Positions 9,510 to 21,165 of a DNA stretch of 64,000 nt are shown piece after piece. Each line of letters opens with the position of its first letter. Within the stretch, counting starts at the first letter, position 1. Source of the DNA: Peribacillus frigoritolerans (GTDB lineage: Bacteria; Bacillota; Bacilli; Bacillales; DSM-1321); the NCBI GenBank assembly GCA_030562215.1, contig JAUPFL010000002.1:744001-808000 (forward strand), in the 5' to 3' direction. The notes under the pieces are model-generated. The model made no database searches. It was not told the DNA's origin and saw only the letters and a list, made by a program, of their open reading frames with translations. Both the position numbers and the translations under genes were made by a program.

Positions 9510-10183
9510 GAAGCAAAGATAAAAAACAGGTGAATTTGATTGCACAGACTAATCCTAAATCACCTATTACTGAACAATATCGATTAATTAGAACGAACAT
9601 TCAATTTTCCTCAGTGGATAAAGAATTACAAACCATTGTGGTAACTTCTTCGGAGCCTAATGACGGAAAATCGACCACAGCTGCAAACCTTGCGATTGTG
9701 CTGGCACAAGAGGATAAAAAAGTTGTCCTTGTGGATGCAGACTTAAGGAAACCATCCGTTCATTATGCTTTTAGTCTTAGTAATATAGAGGGACTTACGA
9801 GTGTGCTAACGAAGAAAATGAGCATTGAAAAAGCACTTATGAAAACGAATGTACATAATCTGGAAATTCTGACGAGTGGACCAATACCGCCTAACCCTTC
9901 GGAATTATTAAATTCAAAATCGATAGAAACAGCGATTGATGAATTAAAAGAAATGTATGATTATATCATTTTTGATACACCGCCTGTTTTGGTAGTGCCG
10001 GATTCCCAGATTGTAGCCAATAAATGTGATGGCGTGATCATGGTAGTGGCGAGCGGCAAGACAAACAAACAAAGTGCAGTAAAAGCAAAGGAGCTTTTAG
10101 TGAAAGCTAATACATCCTTGCTTGGAGTCGTTTTGAATGGTGTTGAAACGGATAACAGCAATTATTATTACTATCAATCTTAA
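9506..10183 (+). CDS. epsB: Bacterial tyrosine kinase EpsB (CpsD/CapB family)
   Basis: A cytoplasmic BY-kinase, 225 residues, that autophosphorylates and works with EpsA to control EPS polymerisation. Walker A (PNDGKSTT, residues 51-58), Walker A' (VVLVDADLR, 73-81) and Walker B (YIIFDTPP, 153-160) are all present, with the tyrosine cluster YYYY at 220-223 as the autophosphorylation tail. The TTG start at 9506 overlaps the epsA stop by four bases after AGGAAGCGG. Frame is intact. Followed by an EAR-like RNA. Confidence 0.92.
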   Translation: MRSKDKKQVNLIAQTNPKSPITEQYRLIRTNIQFSSVDKELQTIVVTSSEPNDGKSTTAANLAIVLAQEDKKVVLVDADLRKPSVHYAFSLSNIEGLTSVLTKKMSIEKALMKTNVHNLEILTSGPIPPNPSELLNSKSIETAIDELKEMYDYIIFDTPPVLVVPDSQIVANKCDGVIMVVASGKTNKQSAVKAKELLVKANTSLLGVVLNGVETDNSNYYYYQS

Positions 10184-10207
10184 CGAAATAAAACAATTTT
10201 CGACAAA

Positions 10208-10312
10208 TTAACACCCTGTTTGATGCCAGTTTTATATGCTACTATTAAACAGGGTAATAGTTCCTATTTTTGGATATTAGGTCTTTTATCCTATATGTTT
10301 TATAAAGGAAGT
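10208..10312 (+). ncRNA. EAR / epsC-type antitermination RNA element
   Basis: It lies between epsB and the next EPS gene, exactly where the EAR element sits in B. subtilis. A perfect 9-bp stem ACCCTGTTT / AAACAGGGT (10213-10221, 10247-10255) encloses a loop whose CTATT can pair with AATAG just 3' of the stem, giving a pseudoknot or alternative helix. It is followed by CCTA…TAGG and a T-rich stretch. In B. subtilis, EAR lets RNA polymerase read through terminators in the long eps operon. The assignment rests on location, architecture and a remembered resemblance to the Rfam epsC consensus. Confidence 0.7.
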
Positions 10313-10321
10313 GTATAAAAT

Positions 10322-11086
10322 TTGATCGACATACATTGTCACATTCTCCCAGGAGTAGATGATGGATCCGCGGACATGAATGAAAGCGTGAAAATGGCAA
10401 GAAAAGCTGTAGATGCTGGAATTACCCATATATTTGCCACGCCACATCACTTAAATGAGAAATATGTAAATGTTAAAAGTGACATTATTGACCGTGCAGT
10501 TAGGTTGAATGAGAGTTTTCAACTAGAAAATATTCCTCTTTCTATTCATCTCGGACAAGAAGTAAGAATACACCGAGACATATTTACTTCACTTGAAAAA
10601 GAAGAAATCCTAACACTGGACGATAATGGTACATATTTGCTGCTAGAGCTCCCATCGGGAAGGGTTCCTACGTATACACAAGAAGTGATATATGAGCTGC
10701 TGCTTAAAGGAATAACACCGATTATCGTACATCCGGAGAGAAATAAGGAATTGATAGCAAATCATAAGCTATTATTTGAATTGGTCCAAGAGGGCGTGTT
10801 AACTCAAATTACCTCTGGCAGTATCATCGGGAGCTTCGGTAAAAGCATTCAATCATTTTCAAAAAAGATAATCGAACATAATTTGGCTCATTTTATTGCA
10901 ACAGATGCCCATAATATAGGCTCTAGAGGGTTCACGTTACAACAAGCCTATGAAACAATTACAAAAGCATATGGGATAGAACGTACATTTTATTTCAAAG
11001 AAAACGCAGAACAGCTATTAAAGGGCCAAAGTCCTGCTATTGAAAAACCAGTGCCGTTCAAAAAGAAAATTTTAGGGATTTTTTAA
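10322..11086 (+). CDS. PHP-type protein-tyrosine phosphatase (YwqE/CpsB family)
   Basis: A metal-dependent phosphatase, 254 residues, that removes phosphate from the BY-kinase tail. It starts with the PHP-domain motif 'MIDIHCHILPGVDDG' (His5, His7). Other metal-ligand blocks are 'FATPHHL', 'LGQEVRIH', 'PIIVHPERN' and 'FIATDAHN'. TTG start at 10322 after AAAGGAAG. It reverses the activity of EpsB, so the operon carries its own phospho-switch. No frameshift. Confidence 0.9.
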   Translation: MIDIHCHILPGVDDGSADMNESVKMARKAVDAGITHIFATPHHLNEKYVNVKSDIIDRAVRLNESFQLENIPLSIHLGQEVRIHRDIFTSLEKEEILTLDDNGTYLLLELPSGRVPTYTQEVIYELLLKGITPIIVHPERNKELIANHKLLFELVQEGVLTQITSGSIIGSFGKSIQSFSKKIIEHNLAHFIATDAHNIGSRGFTLQQAYETITKAYGIERTFYFKENAEQLLKGQSPAIEKPVPFKKKILGIF

Positions 11087-11358
11087 AAGGGTAAATCATT
11101 AGGAAACGTTTACATAATATAAAAATTTCGTCTTCATGTAAAGTTCTACCTTATAAGTTAATGGGATGAACATTATAGATTGATAAATTACTTTCATTAA
11201 GATTATTGGCCTGCTCAACGTTTGAAAAATTGCTAAGGAGATAAACAGCATAAGTCATTCTTATCTTAAAAATTAATACATGTGAAATAGAATACAATGC
11301 AATGCTTCCATATGTATTAAATAGTGAGAAAACAAACAATATTAAAGGGGAAATGTTG

Positions 11359-13178
11359 TTGGCCTACGGAAAACGTTTAACACTTTTGGCCCTATTAGAT
11401 TCATTAATAGTATTATCGGCCATTTATGTAAGTTATTTATTCTTGTATCCCTATTTGGAAATATTTAAATTACCAACGCTTTTAGTCACGTCAGTCTCTC
11501 TATTAATTAGCCATCATTTTTTTGCTTCTATTTATAAACTGTATAAGAAAGCCTGGGAGTATGCAAGTATTGGAGAGTTACTGTCCATTGTCAAAGCCGT
11601 CAGCCTATCGGTTATCACGGTTATCGCCATCCAGTTGATGGTTTTTCAAGATGTTTATGTAAGAGCCATGGCATTGACGTGGATGATGCATGTCATCCTT
11701 ATTGGTGGATCCCGCTTTTCGTGGAGAATGTTGCGTGACCGCTTGATAAATAATCAAAAGGAAACCAGAAACACATTGGTAATCGGGGCGGGTTCTGCTG
11801 GAACTATGGTTGTACGTCAACTTCTTAATAATCACGATACTGAACTTAAACCAGTAGCATTCATTGATGATGATCCCAAAAAAGATAAGCTAGACATATT
11901 AGGAATACCCGTTGTCGGTAACTCAAAACATATCCCCGAAATGGTAGAAAAATATCATATTGATAACATTGTCATTGCAATCCCTTCATTAAGTAAAAAA
12001 GAAATGAAAGTTATCTTTGATGAATGTGTGAAAACGAATGCAAAAACGCAAATCATGCCGATGATTGAAGATATTATGCTAGGGAAAGTAGCTGTTAATC
12101 AGTTTAAAGAAGTGGAAGTGGAAGATCTTTTAGGAAGAGAACCCGTTGAATTGGATATAACCAGTATATCAGAATATGTAACAGGTAAGACCATCCTGGT
12201 AACAGGATCTGGGGGCTCAATTGGCTCCGAGATTTGCCGTCAAATATGCAGATTCTCACCCGGAAAACTTATTCTTCTAGGCCATGGAGAAAATAGTATT
12301 TATCAGATTGAGATGGAACTGAAAAAGCTATATAACGATCAAATTGAAATCATACCTGTCATCGCAGATATTCAGGACCGCGAAAGAATTTTTGAAGTGA
12401 TGGAAACCTATCGACCTGATGTTGTTTACCATGCTGCTGCACACAAACATGTTCCACTAATGGAATACAACCCTCGTGAAGCTGTTAAGAATAACGTTTT
12501 TGGTACAAAGAATGTTGCAGAAGCTGCGGATACTTTTAGTGTAGGTGCATTTGTAATGATTTCATCAGATAAGGCCGTTAATCCAACAAACGTAATGGGA
12601 TCGACCAAGCGCATTGCAGAAATGATCATCCAGCAGTTAGCAAAAAATAGTACAACAAAATTTGTTGCGGTTCGCTTTGGAAATGTTTTAGGCAGCAGAG
12701 GAAGTGTCATTCCTTTATTTAAAAAACAAATTCAAGCCGGTGGACCAGTAACGGTCACACATCCAGATATGACAAGATATTTTATGACGATACCTGAAGC
12801 GTCCAGGTTGGTTATTCAGGCAAGTTCTCTAGCTCGAGGAGGAGAAATCTTTGTTCTTGATATGGGTGAACCTGTTAAGATTGTTGAATTAGCAACTAAC
12901 CTTATCCAGTTATCTGGTTATTCAATTGAGGAAATTGGAATCGAATTTTCTGGTATCAGACCTGGTGAGAAAATGTATGAAGAACTATTAGGGAGAAAGA
13001 GGTTCATAGTGAAGCTGTGTTCCCTAAAATCTTCATAGGAAAAGCTGTACTGGAGCAGGAAGAGGAAATACAGTATCTCTTAAACTCTTATGATGATTTT
13101 TCCATAACAGAACTTAAAGAATTCGTGATAAATTTAGCTAATCGAAGAAAGAACAAAACGTTCTCGGTAGTAAAATAG
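11359..13178 (+). CDS. epsC: EpsC-type nucleoside-diphosphate-sugar 4,6-dehydratase/epimerase (one frameshift)
   Basis: A membrane-bound SDR enzyme of the CapD/PglF type that makes a 4-keto-6-deoxy UDP-sugar, usually from UDP-GlcNAc. An N-terminal block of about four transmembrane helices is followed by a CoA-binding-like Rossmann domain (VIGAGSAGTMVVRQLL) and the catalytic SDR domain (VTGSGGSIGSEICRQ, SSDKAVNPTNVMGSTKR, RFGNVLGSRGSV). The frame changes near 13005. Joining gives a C-terminus ending 'EFVINLANRRKNKTF' and a stop at 13178, about 606 residues. The TTG at 11359 follows AAAGGGG by 8 bases. An ATG at 11353 is too close to the binding site, and one at 11302 has none. Confidence 0.85.
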
Positions 13179-13200
13179 CCATAAATAAGGAGGGTAATTA

Positions 13201-14103
13201 GTGAAGAAAATCACAAAAGCAATCATCCCTGCAGCAGGGTTGGGTACTCGTTTTTTGCCTGCCACCAAAGCAATGCCAAAAGAGATGCTGCCAATCGTTG
13301 ATAAACCAACGATTCAGTACATAGTGGAGGAAGCCGTTGCATCAGGTATAGAAGATATAATAATCGTAACTGGAAAAGGCAAACGTGCAATTGAGGACCA
13401 TTTTGATTACGCTCCAGAGCTCGAACAAAATCTAATGGAAAAAGGAAAAGTAGAGTTGCTCAATAAAGTACAATATTCTTCTAAACTTGCTAATATCCAT
13501 TACATTAGACAAAAGGAACCAAAAGGATTAGGCCACGCTGTATGGTGTGCACGTAAATTCATTGGGGACGAGCCATTTGCCGTACTTTTAGGTGATGATA
13601 TTGTCCAGAGTGAAACTCCTTGCCTAAGGCAGTTAATTAATCAGTATGAGGAAACAAACAATTCAATTATCGGAGTTCAATCTGTACCTATGGAAGAAAC
13701 AAACCGCTATGGTATAATAGGTCCCGCTTTTCAGGATGGACGACTTTATCAGGTTGAAAACTTTGTAGAAAAACCAGCATTAGGAACAGCTCCTTCCAAT
13801 TTGGCAATAATGGGAAGATATATTCTTACTCCTAAAATCTTCAGTATGCTTGACCAGCAGGAAGCTGGGGCAGGTGGGGAAATTCAGTTAACGGATGCGA
13901 TTCAACAGTTAAACCAAATACAGCAAGTTTTTGCTTATGATTTTGAAGGTAAAAGGTATGATGTTGGAGAAAAAGCTGGATTTGTAAAAACTACGATTGA
14001 GTTTGCTCTTCAAAATGAGGACATTAGAGATGAAATTATTGCATATTTAAAAGAAGTAGTCCTGATTGGTGAAGGTACATTAGTTGAAAAAATTAATATA
14101 TAA
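13201..14103 (+). CDS. gtaB: UTP-glucose-1-phosphate uridylyltransferase
   Basis: Makes UDP-glucose from UTP and glucose-1-phosphate in the cytoplasm; 300 residues, the usual GalU/GtaB length. The nucleotide-binding motif '[17 protein letters not shown]' lies at residues 14-30. '[13 protein letters not shown]' appears here in the variant '[12 protein letters not shown]', and 'LLGDDI', 'VEKPA' and '[11 protein letters not shown]' are all present. GTG start after AAGGAGGG. It supplies UDP-glucose for the dehydrogenase and epimerase steps of this locus, and the genome probably has a second housekeeping copy. Confidence 0.93.
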   Translation: MKKITKAIIPAAGLGTRFLPATKAMPKEMLPIVDKPTIQYIVEEAVASGIEDIIIVTGKGKRAIEDHFDYAPELEQNLMEKGKVELLNKVQYSSKLANIHYIRQKEPKGLGHAVWCARKFIGDEPFAVLLGDDIVQSETPCLRQLINQYEETNNSIIGVQSVPMEETNRYGIIGPAFQDGRLYQVENFVEKPALGTAPSNLAIMGRYILTPKIFSMLDQQEAGAGGEIQLTDAIQQLNQIQQVFAYDFEGKRYDVGEKAGFVKTTIEFALQNEDIRDEIIAYLKEVVLIGEGTLVEKINI

Positions 14104-14143
14104 TCCGTGAAGTTCAAATGAATAAAATAAAAGGAGCAATATA

Positions 14144-15162
14144 ATGAAAAAAGTTTTAGTAACAGGTGCAGCTGGATTCATCGGTTTTCATCTTTCCAAT
14201 CGCTTATTAAAAGAGGGTTTTAAGGTAATAGGCATTGATAATTTAAATGATTATTACGATGTAAACTTAAAATACTCTCGTCTTGGATTACTCAAAGGTC
14301 ATGAAAACTTTACTTTTGAAAAGGCTTCATTAGAAGATAAAGAAGCGGTGGATTTGGTTTTTTCTAAATACAAACCTGAAATTGTAGTTAACTTAGCTGC
14401 GCAGGCTGGGGTACGATATAGTTTGGAAAATCCTCAAGCTTATATTGAATCTAATATAGTAGGATTCACTAATATTCTTGAAGGTAGCCGTCATCATAAA
14501 GTGGGTCATTTGATTTATGCATCATCAAGCTCTGTATATGGCGCAAATACAAGCTTACCATTCTCAGTACATGATAATGTAGACCATCCAATTAGTTTAT
14601 ATGCTGCTACAAAAAAGCTAATGAATTGATGGCTCATACCTATAGTCACCTTTATGGTATTCCAACTACCGGTTTAAGATTCTTTACTGTATATGGTCCA
14701 TGGGGCCGACCAGATATGGCGTTATTCTTATTTACTAAAGCCATTATCACTGGCGAACCAATTAAGGTATTTAATAACGGTAATATGATGAGAGACTTTA
14801 CATATGTTGACGATATTGTTGAAAGTATTTATCGTTTAACTTTAAAAACACCGGAGCCGAATCTTGAATGGAACGGAAAAAAACCTGACCCCGGAACAAG
14901 TTATGCACCATATAAGGTTTATAACATTGGTAATAATAACCCAGTGAAATTAATGGATTTCATTGAGGCAATCGAAAGTAAACTAGGTATTGAAGCTAAG
15001 AAGGATTTCATGCCTTTACAAGCAGGGGATGTTCCTGAAACATATGCAGATGTAGAGGATTTGTTTAGGGATATAAACTTCCGTCCACAAACTTCTATTA
15101 AAAATGGTATTGGTAATTTTATAGATTGGTATCTAGAGTATTACAAGATTAACAAACAATGA
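14144..15162 (+). CDS. UDP-glucuronate 4-epimerase-like NAD-dependent epimerase (one frameshift)
   Basis: An extended SDR enzyme, about 339 residues after joining two frames at about 14615 (a run of six A). It begins '[19 protein letters not shown]' with the GxxGxxG motif. '[16 protein letters not shown]' and '[17 protein letters not shown]' are characteristic of the UDP-glucuronate/galacturonate epimerase branch rather than GalE. The YxxxK site falls in 'LYAATKK', right at the frame break. It would provide UDP-galacturonate (or UDP-GlcNAc-derived uronate) for an acidic polymer. Function at subfamily level is inferred. Confidence 0.85.
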
Positions 15163-15190
15163 TTTATTAGATTTTCGAAAGGGTGTTTAC

Positions 15191-15784
15191 GTGAAGGTTT
15201 ATCCAATTATCAAGAGGTCTTTAGACTTTATACTTGCATTTACTTCAATGTTTTTTCTCTGGCCAATCTTTTTAATTTTAGCAGTAATTATAAAAATTGA
15301 CTCTAAGGGACCGATATTCTTCAAGCAAAAGCGTGTAGGAAAAAACAAAGAGTATTTTCATATACTTAAATTTAGAACCATGAGATCGGATACTCCAAAG
15401 GATATGCCTACTCATTTGTTACAGAACCCAGATGCATTTATAACTAAAATTGGAAAGTTTTTAAGGAAAACAAGTCTTGATGAACTACCTCAGATTATTA
15501 ATATTCTAAAAGGAGATATGAGCATTATAGGCCCTAGACCTGCTCTATGGAATCAGTATGATTTAATTGCTGAAAGAGATAAGTGTGGCTCTAATGATAT
15601 ATATCCCGGCCTTACAGGATGGGCACAAGTAAACGGTAGGGACGAACTACCCATAGAAGTCAAAGCGTCTTTTGATGGAGAATATGTTAAAAATATGAGC
15701 CTTTCCTTTGATACAAAGATCTTTTTAAGACAGTATTTAGTGTGCTTAGAAGTGAAGGAGTTAAAGAGGGGAGTAGTGAAGTAA
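15191..15784 (+). CDS. Initiating undecaprenyl-phosphate sugar phosphotransferase
   Basis: Transfers the first sugar-1-phosphate to undecaprenyl phosphate at the membrane, starting the repeat unit. 197 residues with one N-terminal hydrophobic segment (FILAFTSMFFLWPIFLILAV). The bacterial sugar transferase core follows: 'KFRTMRSD', 'RKTSLDELPQIINIL', 'MSIIGPRPAL' and 'PGLTGWAQVNGRD'. GTG start at 15191 after AAAGGGTG. It resembles EpsL of B. subtilis and the PglC group. No frameshift. Confidence 0.9.
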   Translation: MKVYPIIKRSLDFILAFTSMFFLWPIFLILAVIIKIDSKGPIFFKQKRVGKNKEYFHILKFRTMRSDTPKDMPTHLLQNPDAFITKIGKFLRKTSLDELPQIINILKGDMSIIGPRPALWNQYDLIAERDKCGSNDIYPGLTGWAQVNGRDELPIEVKASFDGEYVKNMSLSFDTKIFLRQYLVCLEVKELKRGVVK

Positions 15785-15834
15785 AAACTGAACTTAAGAA
15801 AAAAATTAATAGTTAAAGTATTGTAGGGGGAATT

Positions 15835-16727
15835 ATGCTATTAGTTACAGGTATTACAGGGCATACAGGTAAGTATTTTCTTCAAGAACTAGTGAAAAAT
15901 AAATACAAAGGCCCGATAAGGTGTATTGTAAGGAGAAATAGTAATGTTGAGTTATTAAAAAGAAGTGGTCTTGATATTGAAATCGCGGTCGGTGACTTGA
16001 ACGACGCAAATTTCACAAATGAAATTATGAAAGATATTCACACAGTAATGCATATCTATAATATTCATCATTCCCCTAGTATAATACAAGCTGGCATCAC
16101 TAATAAAATAGAAAGAGCAATCTTAGTACATACCACGGGGATTTATTCTAAATTTAAAGATGCTTCAATTGAATATATAAAGATAGAGTCAGAAGTATTG
16201 GAAATGGCCAAACAAAGCAGATTGAATTTAACTATATTGAGACCTACAATGATTTATGGTGACATGTGTGATCATAATATGAGTAAGTTTATAAAAATGA
16301 TAAATAAAATGAAAATATATCCACTAATCCATAGTGGGAAAGGGTTAATTCAACCTGTAAATGCTAGAGATCTAGGACAAGCATATTATAATGTCTTAAT
16401 GAACCCTGAAGTAACAATTAATAAGCAATATAATTTATCGGGGGATAAGCCAATTAGCATGAAAGTAGCACTTTCTATGATAAGCGATAAATTAAATAAA
16501 AAACATTATTTATTCCTGTTTCATTAAAGTTAAGTTCTTATGCTGCAGGCATAATCAAAATTATATCTTTTAATAAAATAAATATAGTTGAAAAAGTACT
16601 ACGGATGGGAGAGGATCGGGCTTATAGTCATGAGTTAGCTACAAAAGACTTTGATTATACTCCTATGGATTTTGAAAAAGGTATAGAAATCGAAATAAAT
16701 GAGTTTAAAAATTATGAGAATAAATAA
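15835..16727 (+). CDS. NAD(P)-binding sugar epimerase/reductase (SDR, one frameshift)
   Basis: About 297 residues. The N-terminal 'MLLVTGITGHTGKYFLQEL' is a GxxGxxG Rossmann start, and 'LRPTMIYGD' plus 'GKGLIQPVNARDLGQAYY' are typical of NmrA-like/atypical SDR enzymes often found in polysaccharide loci. No clear Tyr-x-x-x-Lys is visible; 'YIKIESEV' may serve. The frame breaks near 16505; the continuation reads 'IPVSLKLSSYAAGIIK' and ends at 16727. A GGGGG-type binding site precedes the ATG. It probably modifies the lipid-linked sugar made by the preceding transferase, as in the PglC-adjacent dehydrogenases. Confidence 0.7.
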
Positions 16728-16754
16728 CACTAAAAATGAAAGTTGGCCTCATTT

Positions 16755-17861
16755 ATGAAAGTTATGATTTTATCAAGTTACGCTCCTACTTTGTTCTATT
16801 TTAGAGAAGATATGATGAAAGCAATGATTAATAATGGCCATGAAGTGATAGCAGCTGCCCCTGAACCAGTGGAAGAATGGGGACATAAATTCAAAGAGCG
16901 CAATATAAAATATGTTTCTATTAAAGGAATAGAGCGTACTGGGACGAATCCAATAAAAGATATTAATGGTTTTTTTTCAATTTTTAAACAAATAAAAAAG
17001 GAAAAGCCAGATAAAGTTTTTGCTTATCAAGCAAAAACTATTATTTACGGATGTATAGCAGCTAAACTCGCAGGAGTAAAAGAGATTTATGCCCTAATGG
17101 GCGGGCTTGGTTCTGTATTTCGTAATAATGGCCAAAAAAGTTTTGCAAGAGATATTCTTAAAATAGAGTATAAATATGCTTTTTCTGTCTGCGATAAAGT
17201 CTTTTTTCAAAACAAAGATGATTGTAACGAGATAATAAAGGCGGACTTATTAAAAAAGAATAAAATAATAATGATTAATGGCTCAGGTGTTAATTTAGAT
17301 AAGTTTACAGAAAAAACATTCCTGATAATCCAGTATTTTTATTCGTAGGAAGAATCATAAGGGATAAAGGAATAATTGAATACATTGAAGCTGCAAAAAT
17401 AGTGAAAGAAAAAAAATCCTGAAGCAAGAATTCAGATATTAGGCTATTTTGATACAAATCCAACTGCAATTAAAGAAGATGAGATTTATGAATACGTAAA
17501 TAAAGGAGTAATTGAGTATTTAGGATCTTCTGATGATGTAAGGCCATTCCTTGAAAAATGCTCAGTATATGTTTTGCCTTCTTATCATGAAGGAACACCT
17601 AAAAGTGTACTTGAAGCAATGGCTACAGGTAGACCAATAATAACTACTGATGCACCTGGTTGTAGAGAAACAGTAGTTAATAATACTAATGGTTTCTTAG
17701 TTCCTGTAAAAAACGCCAATAAACTTGCTGAAAAAATGATTTGGATGATCGAGCATAAAGATGAAGTTGAAAAAATGGGACAAGAAAGTCTCAGAATCTG
17801 CAAAGAAAAATTTGACGTCAACAAAGTTAATGAAGTGATATTAAAAACTATGGGTTTATAA
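16755..17861 (+). CDS. Glycosyltransferase family 4 (two frameshifts)
   Basis: A GT-B fold enzyme that adds the second sugar to the lipid carrier. N-terminal domain: 'MKVMILSSYAPTLFYFREDM' in parts, 'HEVIAAAPEP', 'KVFAYQAKTIIYGCIAAKLAG' in parts. C-terminal domain: 'FVGRIIRDKGIIEYIEAA', 'VYVLPSYHEGTPKSVLEAMA' in parts, 'TDAPGCRETV', the donor-binding EX7E region. Frame changes near 17325 and 17418 join to about 369 residues. It resembles PglA/EpsD-like transferases. Start at the ATG 16755; a TTG at 16743 gives four more residues. Confidence 0.85.
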
Positions 17862-17895
17862 AATAAAACATTTTTGGTAAAAGGGAAGGTAATCA

Positions 17896-19205
17896 ATGAG
17901 TTTATATGAGGAAATAAAACAAAGAAAAGAAAAAATATCAGTTATTGGACTTGGTTATGTAGGTATGCCACTAGCGATATCATTTGCGAAAGTTATAGAT
18001 GTTATCGGTTTTGATATTTCAAAAGAAAAGGTACAGAATTATTTAAATGGAATTGACGTTACTAAAGAAGTTGGAAACACAGCGATAGAAGAGACTAAAG
18101 CATTGCTTACATGGGAAGAAAAGAATTTAAGAGATTGCAAGTTTCATATTGTTGCTGTCCCAACACCAATAAATTCAGACAAAACACCTGATTTAAAGCC
18201 TGTAATTGGAGCTAGTAAGACTGTTGGAAGAAACCTTACTAAAGGATCAATAGTTGTATTTGAATCGACTGTATATCCTGGTGTAACAGAAGATATATGT
18301 GTGCCTATATTAGAAGAAGAATCAGGATTAAAATATGGTGTGGACTTTAAGGTTGGTTACTCTCAGAAAGAATTAATCCAGGTGATAAGGTACATAGACT
18401 TGAAACTATTGTAAAAGTTGTTGCTGGTATGGATGAAGAGTCACTAGGTGAAATTGCTAATGTTTACGAAATGATAATTGAAGCTGGGGTGTATAGAGCT
18501 GAAAGTATTAAAGTAGCAGAAGCAGCAAAGGTTATTGAAAATTCTCAGAGAGATATTAACATCGCCTTTATGAATGAGCTATCCATTATTTTTAATAAGA
18601 TGGGGATAGATACAAAATCAGTTTTGGAAGCGGCTGGTACAAAGTGGAACTTCTTGAATTTCTCCCCAGGTCTTGTAGGTGGACACTGTATTGGTGTTGA
18701 CCCATATTACCTGACCTATAAAGCAGAAGAAATGGGATACCACTCTCAAATTGTTCTTTCCGGTAGAAAAATTAATGATGATATGGGCAAGTATGTTGCT
18801 GAAAATACAGTGAAAAATTTGATTAAAGCTGATAAGCAAATTAAAGGTGCAAAAGTAGCTATATTTGGTATTACATTCAAAGAAAACTGTCCAGATGTAA
18901 GAAATACAAAAGTGATAGACATTATAAAAGAATTAGAAGAGTATGGAATCGATGTTAAAGTGGTCGACCCAATAGCTGATAAAGATGATTTATGGCATGA
19001 ATATCGAATTAACCCTTGTGATATTGAAGAAATAAAAAATATGGAAGCTTTAATATTTGCTGTACCACATGAAGAATTTAAATCAATAAACTTGGATAAT
19101 GTTAGAAAAATGTCCTTGGATGATAAGCCAGTTTTAATAGATGTTAAAGGTATGTTTAATAGAAAAGAAGCAGAATATAAGAATTACTTATATTGGAGAC
19201 TATAA
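17896..19205 (+). CDS. UDP-N-acetylglucosamine/galactosamine 6-dehydrogenase (WbpA/TviB type, one frameshift)
   Basis: Oxidises C6 of a UDP-HexNAc to the uronic acid with two NAD+; about 436 residues. 'ISVIGLGYVGMPLAISFA' is the NAD-binding start, 'VAVPTPI' and 'FESTVYPG' follow, and the catalytic Cys lies in 'GGHCIGVDPYYLTYKAEEMG'. The 'GITFKENCPDVRNTKV' block in the C-terminal domain marks the UDP-HexNAcA branch. One base is missing near 18364; the joint reads 'VGYS-ERINPGDKVHRLET'. It supports an acidic EPS containing amino-uronic acid. Confidence 0.88.
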
Positions 19206-19375
19206 TTATATCAGCCTAAATAGGCAAGTTAGTCATAGAGGTAGAAGTATAATATTTTAGAATAAAAATTTCAGCTTATACAAAAACAAATTATAATTAG
19301 TTTTTGTATAAATATAGGAAGATTATGGCTAGATTTATTAACAGTGGTTTTTAAAATAATAGTGGAAGTGATAAT

Positions 19376-20738
19376 TTGAAGTATCAAAATTTATATGATA
19401 GATCTCCAATATTTTTCAAAATATAATGGCATCAGCATATGGGTATAAAATAAAAAGAGAAAGATTTGAAAATACGTACTATGAGCATTTAGAGTTTCTT
19501 CAAAAGTTTAATGACTATTCAAACGAAGAACAAAAAAGATATCAATTTCAGGAATTATTAAAGTTAATTAAATATTCAGCAGAACATAGTCTTTTTTATC
19601 GCAAATTGTATGATGGAATAGACCTATACCAATTAAAAAATATAAACGATTTAAAAAAACTTCCGATTGTAACTAAAGAAATGCTTAGAAAAAATATCAA
19701 TGATGTAATAAGTATTCAAAAAGATATTGGAATCGGTTCTAAAACAGGTGGTACTACTGGAAAATCACTGACAGTTTATTACACAAAGGAAGATAATCAG
19801 AAAAGAATGGCAACACTAGACTATTTTAAGATGTTACATGGTTTTGAAAATATCAAAATGAAAAGAGCTACATTTAATGGAAAGCATATTATACCACCTA
19901 ACCAAAGACAAAAATCATTTTGGAGATACAATGCTGCAATTAAACAAATGGTATATTCATCATTTCATTTAACTGAAGAAAATATTCCATATTACATTGA
20001 AAGCTTAAATAAATATAAGCCAGAATCAATTGATGGATTTATATCTTCTATTTATGATATTGCATCCTATATTCAAAGAAAAGGTCTTAATTTAGAATTT
20101 GTGCCTAGGGTAATATTCCCTACATCGGAAACTGTAACCCAAGAATATCGTCAATTAATTGAAAAAGTTTTCAAATGTAAGGTTAGGGATCAATATGCTT
20201 CTTCAGAAGGGGCGCCTTTTGTATGGGAGTGTAAATGTGGAAAGCTTCATTATGATATATCATCAGGAATAATCGAAAATACTGGTGATTCAAATGAAAT
20301 ACTAGTTACAAGTTTTACTACTTATGGAACTCCACTAATCCGTTATAAAATAGGAGATAGTATGGAATTCGAGGATGAGAATATTATATGTGAATGTGGA
20401 ATAAAGACACCATTGATAAAATCAATACAAGGTAGAGCAATTGATTTCTTATATACCTCTCAAGGGGCAAAAGTCTATTTAGGTAATGTATCGAATATTT
20501 TTAAAAATGTTCCTAATTCAATTGCCAAAGCACAATTAATCCAAACTTCATTGACAAATTTATTAGTGAAGATAGTTGTTGATAATGTTTTCGAGGAAGA
20601 GCATTTATCAATATTAATGGATGAAGTAAAACATAAGTTTGGAAATGATATGAATGTAGAATTTGAGAGAGTTGATGATATTCCTAGAGAAAAAGCGGTA
20701 AATACAAGTTAATTGTAAATCAAGTTGAAGGTTTATAG
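19376..20738 (+). CDS. PaaK/CapK-like adenylate-forming enzyme (two frameshifts)
   Basis: A phenylacetate-CoA-ligase-like protein of about 454 residues. The ATP-binding loop 'SKTGGTTGKSLTVYYT' is clear, as are 'DQYASSEGAP' and 'GTPLIRYKIGDSM'. CapK-type relatives occur in capsule loci and may activate an acid for modifying the polymer. Two Cys pairs (CKCG, CECG) could hold zinc. The start is taken as TTG 19376 after GTGGAAGTG, with a frame change near 19415 in a run of T. A second change near 20690 restores the C-terminus 'SGKYKLIVNQVEG'. The acyl substrate is unknown. Confidence 0.75.
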
Positions 20739-20853
20739 TTGAGCTAGTTACGAAGTTCTTTTTACATAATTGAACTACCGGATTTGCCACCAATGATTTC
20801 TTAAAAGTTTAATAATGCTTTTTTTAAAAAAATCATTAAAAAATATACTCAAA

Positions 20854-20890
20854 AGTTCTTAGCTTTTATGAGTTTTTATAGCTAAGGACT
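20854..20890 (+). other. Inverted repeat between paaK-like gene and wzx
   Basis: An 11-bp stem (AGTTCTTAGCT with AGCTAAGGACT, one G-T pair) around a 15-base loop, not followed by a T tract. The intergenic stretch (20739-21165) is otherwise very AT-rich and I see no gene. It could be an internal attenuator of the kind EAR would override. Confidence 0.45.
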
Positions 20891-21165
20891 TAAGCATGTG
20901 GATTGTATCTTTTAATTTCAGTTACTATTGTTGCATTAGAAAACTTTAAACTTTTTCGTTAAAAACCTCAAAAAAATTTATTCCAAATTTACTACCGAAG
21001 AAATTTAGTATTAAAAAAAACATTTTAATTAGATTTTTTGATATACAATTTCACTATATATCATGCTTGACTTTAAAAAATTATTTCCGGAATTAAATAT
21101 CTGTGTTTTATATATCTTAACGCTGATTTTATAGAACAAAAATAAAAGGAATATAGGTCACTATA

